Assembly: GCF_000144605.1 (NCBI RefSeq)
Contig: NC_014375.1
Coordinates: 124,001 to 188,000 of the forward strand
Direction of reading: 5' to 3'
Length of the DNA: 64,000 nt
DNA from: Brevundimonas subvibrioides ATCC 15264
GTDB lineage: Bacteria > Pseudomonadota > Alphaproteobacteria > Caulobacterales > Caulobacteraceae
The notes beneath the pieces were generated by a model that was not told where the DNA came from, made no database searches, and worked only from the letters and a program-made list of their open reading frames with translations. Within the stretch, counting starts at the first letter, position 1; every line of letters starts with the position of its first letter. The translations under genes and the position numbers were made by a program. This document shows, piece by piece, positions 16,896 to 24,036 of this stretch.

Positions 16896-18935
16896 ATGCC
16901 CACTGCCCGCACCTCCCTTCGCGTCCTCCTGTCCACCGCATCCGCCTGGACGGCCCTCGCCGGCGTGGCGGCCGCCCAGTCCGCACCCCGTGCGGACCAG
17001 GTGGACGACATCATCGTCACGGCCGCGCCCTATGGCGTCAGCCAGCGCGCCTCCGTGATCGCCACCGACGTGGTGGACGAGCAGGCCCTGGCCGTGGCCC
17101 CGGCCCAGTCCCTGGGCGACCTGCTGTCCAGCCAGCCCGGCCTGCGCTCGACCAGCTTCGCGCCGGGGGCCAGCCGCCCCGTCATCCGGGGTCTGTCGGG
17201 ACCGCGCGTCCAGGTGCTGTCGAACGGCATCGGCCTGATCGACGCCAGTTCGGTCTCGCCCGACCACGCGGTGGCCACGGACCCGGCCGAGGCCAGCCGG
17301 ATCGAGGTGGTGCGCGGACCCTCCACCCTGATCTATGGCGGATCCGCCATCGGCGGCGTCGTCAACATCATCGACGGACGGGTGCCGAGCGAGCAGCCGG
17401 AGGGCGGCGTCGACGGCGTGATCTCGACCCAGGCCTCCAGCGTCGACGACGGCCGGTCGATCTTCGGTCGCCTGACGTTCGGGGCGGGGCCGTTCGTCTT
17501 CAACGTCGACGGCGTCGATCGCCGGACCGACGACTATTCCATCCCCTCGCCGTCGCTGTCGGCGCGCAAGGCCGCGCTGGACGGCGTGGCGCGCGACGAC
17601 AACGACACCCAGCCCAACAGCGCGACGGAACTGCAGGCCTGGGGCGCCGGCGGCTCATATGTCGGCACCAAGGGCTTCATCGGGGCCTCCTACAAGGAGA
17701 CCGACAGCCAGTACGGCACGGTGGCCGAACCCGACGTCTTCATCCAGCTGAACCAGACGCGCGAGGACGTCCGGGGCGAGTACCGCTTCGACGCCGGCCC
17801 CTTCTCGGCCCTGCGCGGCAACTACGGCCATGCCGAATACACCCACACCGAGTTCGAGGGTCCGGGCGAACCGGGCACCATCTTCAACTCCGACGGCCAG
17901 GAAGGCCGGATCGACCTGGTCCAGCGCGAGCGGCCGGTCGGCGAGACCGGGGCCTGGAACGGCGGCATCGGCGTCCAGGCCCTGTCCCGCGACTTCTCCG
18001 CGATCGGCGACGAGGCCTATGTGCCGTCGACCCACATCGAGGAACAGGGGATCTATGCGATCCAGCGCTATGACCGCGGCGCGACCGGGTTCGAGGGCGG
18101 CCTGCGCTTCGACCGCCGCACCCTGACCGCCACGCCGCTGGGCACGACGACCGAGATCGAGCGCGAGTACGACAACGTATCGGCCTCCATCGCCGCCTTC
18201 GCCCGGCCGGCGCCTGGCCTGTTCGTGGCCCTGAGCCTGGCCCGCAACGAGCGCGCGCCCAGCGAGGTCGAGCTGTTCGCCGACGGGCTGCACATAGCCA
18301 CGGCTGCCTACGAGACGGGCGATCCGACCCTCGACACCGAGAAGGTCACGACCCTCGAGGGCACGATCCACTATGCAAAGGGCGCGTTCGAGGGCGACCT
18401 GCACGTCTATGGCTCGCGCTATGACGGCTTCATCGACGAGCGGCCGACCGGCGCGATCTTCTCGGACGGCGGCGAGGACTTTCCCGTCTTCCAGTTCATC
18501 CAGACCGACGCGGAATTCTATGGCTTCGAGGCCGAGGGCTCCTATGCCGTCTGGTCCAGCGGCGACCGCACCGTCTCGCTGGAAGGCCAGGTCGACTATG
18601 TCCATGCCGACACCGACCTGGGGCCCGCGGCCCGCATTCCTCCGTATTCGGTCACCGGGCGCGTCGCCTATGCCTCGACGGCCTTCGACGCCGGGCTGGA
18701 GGTGCGCCACGTCGGCGAGCAGGACGAGCTGGCCGCGTTCGAGATCGGGACCGACAGCTATACCCTCGTCAACCTGACCGGTGCCTGGCGTCCGCTGGCC
18801 GATCGCAACGTCACGGTCTTCGCCGAGGCGCGCAACCTGACCGACGAGGAGGCCCGCGAGCATGTCTCCTTCCTGAAGGACATCGCGCCCATGCCGGGCC
18901 GGAACCTGCGCGTGGGGGTCGCCTACCGGTTCTGA
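16896..18935 (+). CDS. znuD: TonB-dependent zinc receptor, ZnuD family
   Basis: A 679-residue outer-membrane receptor with a signal peptide (to about residue 27), a plug domain (VDDIIVTAAP ... RPVIRGLSGPRVQVLSNGIGLIDASSVSPDHAV ... IEVVRGPSTLIYGGSAIGGVVNI) and a 22-strand beta barrel ending VGVAYRF. The SPDHAV motif after the plug and ELFADGLHIATAAYETGD in the barrel match Neisseria ZnuD. The large histidine-rich loops of that protein are not seen. Transport needs TonB-ExbBD. Divergent zur and the palindrome between them support zinc as substrate. Confidence 0.88.
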   Translation: MPTARTSLRVLLSTASAWTALAGVAAAQSAPRADQVDDIIVTAAPYGVSQRASVIATDVVDEQALAVAPAQSLGDLLSSQPGLRSTSFAPGASRPVIRGLSGPRVQVLSNGIGLIDASSVSPDHAVATDPAEASRIEVVRGPSTLIYGGSAIGGVVNIIDGRVPSEQPEGGVDGVISTQASSVDDGRSIFGRLTFGAGPFVFNVDGVDRRTDDYSIPSPSLSARKAALDGVARDDNDTQPNSATELQAWGAGGSYVGTKGFIGASYKETDSQYGTVAEPDVFIQLNQTREDVRGEYRFDAGPFSALRGNYGHAEYTHTEFEGPGEPGTIFNSDGQEGRIDLVQRERPVGETGAWNGGIGVQALSRDFSAIGDEAYVPSTHIEEQGIYAIQRYDRGATGFEGGLRFDRRTLTATPLGTTTEIEREYDNVSASIAAFARPAPGLFVALSLARNERAPSEVELFADGLHIATAAYETGDPTLDTEKVTTLEGTIHYAKGAFEGDLHVYGSRYDGFIDERPTGAIFSDGGEDFPVFQFIQTDAEFYGFEAEGSYAVWSSGDRTVSLEGQVDYVHADTDLGPAARIPPYSVTGRVAYASTAFDAGLEVRHVGEQDELAAFEIGTDSYTLVNLTGAWRPLADRNVTVFAEARNLTDEEAREHVSFLKDIAPMPGRNLRVGVAYRF

Positions 18936-18967
18936 ACCGTGATCGCCCGGGGAAAAACGACGAGGCG

Positions 18968-19001
18968 AGATGCCCTGCCGCGTGAATCCGGCAGGGCATC
19001 T
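18968..19001 (+). terminator. Strong hairpin after znuD
   Basis: An exact 13-base inverted repeat (AGATGCCCTGCCG and its complement) with an 8-base loop starts 33 bases after the znuD stop. No T-run follows on the plus strand, so it may act as a Rho-assisted terminator or as an mRNA 3' end protector. Confidence 0.6.
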
Positions 19002-19072
19002 GCGCCCCCGTTTGCCCGAACCGGCGTGTTCGGCTAGAAGCGCGCCTTCCCGCAATTCCAGAGCCCGCGTCC

Positions 19073-19876
19073 ATGACCGACACCACCACGTCCGCCCCGA
19101 ACGGCATGCCCCAGCTGGACGGCAACGTCCTGTTCTATGCGCAGCCGGAGCCCCTGTCGGCCGAACTGCACGGCAAGCTGGGCGTCAATGCGCTGGACAA
19201 GCCCTATGCCTTCGTCGGCGCCTCGCACGTCGTGCCGATCACCGTGACCGAGTTTGCGCCGGGCGCCCTGTCCTACCCGATCGTCTTCTTGGGCGAGACC
19301 AAGCAACCGTGCGCCGTCATGGGCCTGCGCCAGGGCGAGAACCTGTACGTCAGCGCCGCCGGTGACTTCCGTCCCGAGGCCTACATCCCGGCCTATGTCC
19401 GCCGCTATCCGTTCGTGTTCGCCAACGACGCCGATCAGGGTCGCCTGATCCTGTGCATCGATCGCGCCGCGCCCTTCATCGCCGAGGGCGGCAGCGTGCC
19501 GCTGTTCGAGAACGGCCAGCCGACCGAATACGTCACCCAGGCGATGGAGTTCTGCAACAACTTCGAGCAGGAGCGCCAGCGCACCGACAGCTTCGTCGCC
19601 CTGCTGACCGAACTGGACCTGTTCGACGTGCGCGAGGCCGTGTTCACGCCGCGCGACGAGAAGGGCAACCCCGGTCAACCGCAGAAGCTGGCCGACTATT
19701 TCGCCGTGTCGGAAGAGAAGCTGAAGGCCCTGTCGCCCGAGAAGCTGGCCGAGCTGCGCGACAACGGCGCCCTGGGCCAGATCTACGCCCACCTCGTGTC
19801 GCTGCTGGGCTGGGACCGCCTGATCGCCCTGGCCTTCCAGCGCGCGTCCGAAATGCCGACGGCCGCGAACGCCTGA
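19073..19876 (+). CDS. sapC: SapC family protein
   Basis: A 267-residue cytoplasmic protein of the SapC family (PF07277). Typical segments are VGASHVVPITVTEFAPGALSYPIVFLG, YIPAYVRRYPFVFANDAD, LILCIDRAAPFI and the C-terminal LRDNGALGQIYAHLVSLLGWDRLIAL. The family is named after a Campylobacter surface-layer locus but has no known biochemical activity, and no surface-layer gene is near. It is alone on the plus strand, followed by a heptamer repeat array that separates it from a convergent gene. Confidence 0.85.
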   Translation: MTDTTTSAPNGMPQLDGNVLFYAQPEPLSAELHGKLGVNALDKPYAFVGASHVVPITVTEFAPGALSYPIVFLGETKQPCAVMGLRQGENLYVSAAGDFRPEAYIPAYVRRYPFVFANDADQGRLILCIDRAAPFIAEGGSVPLFENGQPTEYVTQAMEFCNNFEQERQRTDSFVALLTELDLFDVREAVFTPRDEKGNPGQPQKLADYFAVSEEKLKALSPEKLAELRDNGALGQIYAHLVSLLGWDRLIALAFQRASEMPTAANA

Positions 19877-19882
19877 AAACGA

Positions 19883-20386
<504 letters not shown>

Positions 20387-20390
<4 letters not shown>

Positions 20391-21409
20391 GAGGCGGGTT
20401 CCTCGGACACCCGGACCAGCAATTTGCCGTCGTGGTCGCCGGTGAACAGCCGGTTCAGCGAGGTGACCGCCCCCTCGAGGCCGTCGTCGACATGGACCTT
20501 CCACTTGACCTTGCCCGAGGCCAGCCAGGGACCGAGCTCGGCCACCATTTCCTTCGCGCGAGGCGCATAGTCCATGACGAGGAAGCCCTGGACGGTCATC
20601 CGGTGGGTGATCAGGCGGCTGAGGTCCGGCGACGGCGGACGTTTCGTGGCGTTATAGGCCGAGACCATGCCGCACACCGCCATCCGGGCCTTGAGGTTCA
20701 GCCGGTTCCAGACCGCGATCATGATGTCGCCGCCGACGTTCTCGAAATTCAGGTCGATGCCGTCCGGGCACAGCCGGTCGAGCGCCTCGCCCACATCCTC
20801 GTTCTTGTAGTCCACGGCTCCGTCGAAGCCGAGCTCCTCGACCAGCCAGCGGCATTTCTCGGGGCCGCCCGCGATGCCGATGACCCGCGCGCCGCGCTGT
20901 TTGGCGACCTGACCGGCGATCGAGCCCACCGCGCCCGCGGCGGCGGAGATGACCATGGTCTGGCCGGGCTCGGGCCGCAGCACGTCGGTGACGCCGAAAT
21001 AGGCCGTCATCCCGGTCATGCCCATGACCGACATGTTCGCCGTCAGCGGCAGGCCGGGCGCGCGGTGGACCTTCGAGACGGCGCTGTCGGCGACGACGCC
21101 GTAGTCGCCCCAGCCGCCCATCGCGGTCGAGACGATGTCGCCCTCCGCGAACCGGCCGGACCGCGACTGCTCGACCACGCCCAGGGTCAGGCCGCGCATG
21201 ACGTCGCCCAGCCCGACCGGCGGCAGATAGCCGACGGCGTCGTTCATCCAGGTGCGGTTGGTCGGGTCCAGCGAAAGATAGATGGTGCGGATCAGGACCT
21301 GACCGTCTTCCAGATCCGGCACCGGATGGGTGACCAGCTCCAGATCGGCGTCCTGCACCAGACCCTGCGGCCGCTGGCGCAGGACCCACTGGCGGTTCAT
21401 GAGGGCCAT
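20387..21409 (-). CDS. NADP-dependent medium-chain oxidoreductase (CurA/leukotriene B4 dehydrogenase-like)
   Basis: A 340-residue zinc-independent medium-chain reductase. RQWVLRQRPQG at the N-terminus, LSLDPTNRTWMND, MGMTGMTAYFG and the nucleotide-binding AAAGAVGSIAGQVAKQRGARVIGIAG are typical of the YncB/CurA group, which reduce the C=C bond of enones and prostaglandin-like compounds. Cytoplasmic. Coupled to a MaoC-like gene, so the two may act in one small-molecule pathway, although neither substrate can be read from the sequence. Confidence 0.88.
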
Positions 21410-21469
21410 GGTCGTCTCCCGGTTGGTTTCTTTTGCAGACCCATCATGGCCCAGCCGGACCCTGAGGCC

Positions 21470-21590
21470 AAAGAAAAAGGCGACCCGATCCGGGTCGCCT
21501 TCAAGGTGGCATCATCGAGAATGAGGCGCGGAGGCGGCAAGGACTGGCACGGGGCCGGTCCAAGTCGGGGGGGCGTCGCCGCCTCCGCAG
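21470..21590 (-). ncRNA. Candidate stress-induced small RNA with terminator (GsrN-like design)
   Basis: Read on the minus strand. The predicted 5' end near 21590 follows GGAAC-N16-GGTT at 21597-21621, one mismatch from the EcfG promoter. The RNA then has an exact 11-base stem (21578-21588 with 21528-21538) enclosing an unpaired GACGCCCCCCCGACUU stretch and an inner hairpin (21554-21561 with 21541-21548, one mismatch). A tail leads to an exact 11-base terminator stem (21491-21501 with 21477-21487, 3-base loop) followed by TTTTTCTTT. The total is about 120 nucleotides. No plausible ORF stops before the terminator. It sits beside the phyR locus. EcfG control, an exposed C-run and a 3' terminator recall Caulobacter GsrN; homology is not shown. 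Confidence 0.6.
21471..21501 (-). terminator. Rho-independent terminator of the candidate sRNA
   Basis: On the minus strand AAGGCGACCCG, loop GAT, CGGGTCGCCTT, then TTTCTTT. Stem and T-run are exact for minus-strand transcription. No protein-coding gene ends here on that strand, which is the main reason to suspect an RNA gene upstream of it. Confidence 0.85.
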
Positions 21591-21668
21591 AGGGATAACC
21601 GCACAACGCCGAGACGGTTCCAGCGCGTGCGATCTTTTTCGATTCATCCACGAACGCCCGCCGGATCA

Positions 21669-21693
21669 GGAACGGTGACGCTTTCATGGCGTT
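21669..21693 (+). promoter_or_regulatory. EcfG (sigT) promoter of the gene at 21730
   Basis: GGAAC at 21669-21673 and CGTT at 21690-21693 are separated by exactly 16 bases, matching the alphaproteobacterial general-stress sigma promoter. The ATG at 21730 lies 37 bases downstream, giving a leader of about 30 bases. Confidence 0.85.
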
Positions 21694-21729
21694 GTCTGTC
21701 CGACCCTTTTGGCCAGACCGGAGCCCCTG

Positions 21730-22092
21730 ATGTCCCACGACGACCCCCATTCCGAAGCCGCCGACGCCGTGCACGAAGGCCGGCCGGTCGAAGCCCAGTA
21801 TACCAAGCAAGGCAAGGGCGGACGGCGTATCAGCACCGAAATGGCCATCGCCATCGGCCTGACCGTGATCGGGTTCCTCGTCGTGTTCCTGTTCTTCAGC
21901 GGCGCGTTCAACCGCCCCGGCAACGATGACGACGACAACCAGGTCAGCCAGGCCCAGGCGTTCGACGTCGGCGACGGCGTCGCGACGGCCGATGCGCCCA
22001 CGACCGCGACCGGAGAGCCGACCAACCCGCCGACCGGCGAGGCCCCCAACGTCAATGCCCCGACGGTTCAGGTCGCCCCGTCCTCCAACTGA
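21730..22092 (+). CDS. Small membrane protein predicted to belong to the general stress regulon
   Basis: A 120-residue protein with a charged N-terminus (to about residue 36), one membrane helix (about residues 38-60, MAIAIGLTVIGFLVVFLFFSG) and an acidic, Thr/Pro/Ala-rich outer tail (RPGNDDDDNQ ... TGEPTNPPTGEAPNVNAPT) that looks disordered. The ATG at 21730 is chosen because CGGAG lies 8 bases upstream; the frame is open seven codons further. An exact EcfG promoter precedes it and phyR lies next to it, convergent across a shared terminator. No family recognised; an envelope stress role is inferred from regulation only. Confidence 0.78.
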   Translation: MSHDDPHSEAADAVHEGRPVEAQYTKQGKGGRRISTEMAIAIGLTVIGFLVVFLFFSGAFNRPGNDDDDNQVSQAQAFDVGDGVATADAPTTATGEPTNPPTGEAPNVNAPTVQVAPSSN

Positions 22093-22116
22093 GGACGCAG
22101 CTTCTCCTGCAATGAG

Positions 22117-22148
22117 AAAACCCCGCCGGTGCGAACCGGCGGGGTTTT
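22117..22148. terminator. Bidirectional terminator between the stress membrane protein gene and phyR
   Basis: An exact 14-base inverted repeat (AAAACCCCGCCGGT and complement) with a GCGA loop, followed by TTTTTT on the plus strand and preceded by AAAA. It can end both the plus-strand gene at 22092 and phyR, whose stop is 28 bases beyond it. Confidence 0.93.
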
Positions 22149-22175
22149 TTGTCGTGTCGGAGAGTTCGCCTGGGA

Positions 22176-22973
22176 TCAGGCGGCTTCCCGGGTCTGGCGC
22201 GTAGGGTGGAAGAACAGGGCCTGGCTGATCGCCGCCTTCACCGTTTCCGGCTGGAACGGCTTGGTGATCAGGAAGGTCGGCTCGGGGCGTTCGCCGGTCA
22301 GCAGCCGCTCGGGGAAGGCGGTGATGAAGATCACCGGCACGTCGAACCGCTTCAGGATATCCTTGACGGCATCGATGCCCGACGAACCGTCGGCCAGCTG
22401 GATGTCGGCCAGAACCAGACCCGGACGATGACGGGCGACGGCATCGACCGCCTCGTCATGCGTCGTCGCGGTCGCGGTCACGTTGTGACCCAGCTCGCGG
22501 ACCAGGCTTTCAATGTCGGCGGAGATGATCGCCTCGTCCTCGATGATCAGGACGTCGGTGGCCAGTTCGGCATCGATCTCGGCCTGGGCGTCGGCGATCA
22601 GGCGTTCGACGCCCTGCGCATCCGCCGACAGGATCTGGGCCGCCTCGGACGGGGTGAACCCTTCCAGAGCGGTCAGAAGGAAGGCCTGGCGCGACTTGGG
22701 GGCGATGCGCATTAGGCGGCTGGAGGCGTCGGTGCCGTCGCCCATGCCGCTGGTGTCTTCCAGCTGCGCCCCGGTCGAGGACCAGATGGCGTGGAACACA
22801 TGATACAGGGCCACCCGCGGCGTCATGTCCGGCGACAGCTGCCGCTCTCCGGCGGCCAGGGCTTCCAGCGCGACGCGGACGTAGTTGTCGCCCGTCGCCT
22901 GATCGCCGGTGAGCGCCCGCGCATAACGACGGACATAGGGCAGGTGCGGCGCAAGTCTGGCCAGAAGGCTCAT
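22176..22973 (-). CDS. phyR: Anti-anti-sigma response regulator of the general stress response
   Basis: A 265-residue PhyR: an N-terminal ECF-sigma-like domain (about residues 1-130) fused to a C-terminal receiver domain (about 138-262). The receiver shows the acidic pair D146/E147, phosphoacceptor D190 in VLADIQLADG, T218 in FITAF (the FATGUY-type motif) and K238 in LITKPF. When phosphorylated, the sigma-like domain captures NepR and frees EcfG. The gene is divergent from nepR-sigT and has its own exact EcfG promoter, giving positive feedback. Confidence 0.97.
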   Translation of the reverse strand: MSLLARLAPHLPYVRRYARALTGDQATGDNYVRVALEALAAGERQLSPDMTPRVALYHVFHAIWSSTGAQLEDTSGMGDGTDASSRLMRIAPKSRQAFLLTALEGFTPSEAAQILSADAQGVERLIADAQAEIDAELATDVLIIEDEAIISADIESLVRELGHNVTATATTHDEAVDAVARHRPGLVLADIQLADGSSGIDAVKDILKRFDVPVIFITAFPERLLTGERPEPTFLITKPFQPETVKAAISQALFFHPTRQTREAA

Positions 22974-23032
22974 TCAGGTAGTCCCCGACTAATCGATTTT
23001 GCCACCCGTTCCCGGGCGGGCGTGAAGGGCAG

Positions 23033-23057
23033 AACGTATCCGTGCTGCAACGGTTCC
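23033..23057 (-). promoter_or_regulatory. EcfG (sigT) promoter of phyR
   Basis: On the minus strand GGAAC (23057-23053) and CGTT (23036-23033) are 16 bases apart. The phyR start codon is 60 bases downstream. This predicts that the sigma factor activates its own activator. Confidence 0.88.
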
Positions 23058-23098
23058 CGTGACACAAGCCAGCTTGACCATTAAATGCCGTTAACCCC

Positions 23099-23123
23099 GG
23101 AACCGGGGTCAAGCCATGACGTT
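23099..23123 (+). promoter_or_regulatory. EcfG (sigT) promoter of nepR-sigT
   Basis: GGAAC at 23099-23103 and CGTT at 23120-23123 with a 16-base spacer, 83 bases before the nepR ATG. Together with the phyR promoter 42 bases away on the other strand, it makes a compact divergent autoregulated control region. Confidence 0.9.
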
Positions 23124-23205
23124 CAGCGGGTCGAAGCAACGACAAGCCGGTGTCAGTCGGCGGCGCGCATTCATCATCGAGATCAACATTGGCGGCCTGT
23201 AATTC

Positions 23206-23418
23206 ATGATCGACACACCCGACCAGGGGCGCAAGCCTGCCGCGGCCAAGACCAGTGCCGGAGAACCGCCTCTGGAAGAGGCGCGTCTTCGCCAGCAGGC
23301 GATCGGGGTCAAGCTGCGCCACATGTTCGACGAGGTCGTGAACGAGCCGGTGCTGGACGAGTTCCTGGAGATCCTGCGCCGCGCCGATGAGCGCAAGGCC
23401 GGGGGAGACAAGGCGTGA
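23206..23418 (+). CDS. nepR: Anti-sigma factor of the general stress response
   Basis: A 70-residue NepR. A variable basic N-terminus is followed by the conserved helical core (LRQQAIGVKLRHMFDEVVNEPVLDEFLEILRRAD) that wraps around either EcfG or the sigma-like domain of PhyR. Its stop overlaps the start of sigT by four bases, so the anti-sigma and sigma factors are made in a fixed ratio. It holds the sigma factor inactive until PhyR is phosphorylated. Confidence 0.95.
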   Translation: MIDTPDQGRKPAAAKTSAGEPPLEEARLRQQAIGVKLRHMFDEVVNEPVLDEFLEILRRADERKAGGDKA

Positions 23419-24032
23419 GCGTCGGTACCCCGCGCTCGACCGCGCCCAAGCCGCCGTCCGCCGACGACGAGGGCTTCAAGCGCGAGCTGGTCCAGCTGAT
23501 CCCTCACCTGCGCGCCTTCGCCCGGACCCTGACGGGCGATCCGACGGCGGCCGACGACCTGGCCCAGGACGCGATGATGAAGGCCTGGGACGCGCGCGCC
23601 AGCTACCAGATGGGCACGAACATGAAGGCCTGGACCTTCATGATCCTGCGCAACCAGTTCTATTCCGAGAAGCGCCGGTCCTGGCGGTCGACCCAGCTCG
23701 ACCAGGAAGCGGCCGAGCGGACCCTGGTCGCCGTGGACGATCCGGAAGCCCCGGTCGCCCTCGACGAGCTGCGTCAGGCCCTGAACACCCTGCCCGAGGA
23801 ACAGCGCGAGGCGCTGATTCTGGTCGGTGCCGGCGGCTTCGCCTACGAGGAAGCGGCTGAGATCTGCCAGTGCGCGGTCGGCACGGTGAAAAGCCGGGTC
23901 AGCCGGGCCCGCAAGGCGCTGCAGGCCACGCTTGAACGCGGCGGATACGGCCGCGACGGCCGGGCCGCCGGTGACGCCATGCGCTCCATCCTGGCCGACG
24001 CGGACCGTCTGAGCAGCGCGAGCCGGGGCTGA
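23415..24032 (+). CDS. sigT: General stress sigma factor, EcfG/SigT (ECF15) family
   Basis: A 205-residue ECF sigma factor. Region 2 includes LVQLIPHLRAFARTLTGDPTAADDLAQDAMMKAW, and region 4 includes LPEEQREALILVGAGGFAYEEAAEICQCAVGTVKSRVSRARKAL. The start is GTG at 23415, inside the nepR stop region (GTGA overlap). It directs RNA polymerase to GGAAC-N16-CGTT promoters, of which seven exact copies are seen in this window. The nepR-sigT-kinase order with divergent phyR is that of Caulobacter. Confidence 0.96.
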   Translation: MSVGTPRSTAPKPPSADDEGFKRELVQLIPHLRAFARTLTGDPTAADDLAQDAMMKAWDARASYQMGTNMKAWTFMILRNQFYSEKRRSWRSTQLDQEAAERTLVAVDDPEAPVALDELRQALNTLPEEQREALILVGAGGFAYEEAAEICQCAVGTVKSRVSRARKALQATLERGGYGRDGRAAGDAMRSILADADRLSSASRG

Positions 24033-24036
24033 CCGG

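Noticed and set aside
21397..21810. A 137-residue minus-strand frame across the gap upstream of the oxidoreductase gene
   Set aside because: It reads straight through a perfect Rho-independent terminator and is Pro/Arg-rich nonsense; the structured RNA explains the region better.
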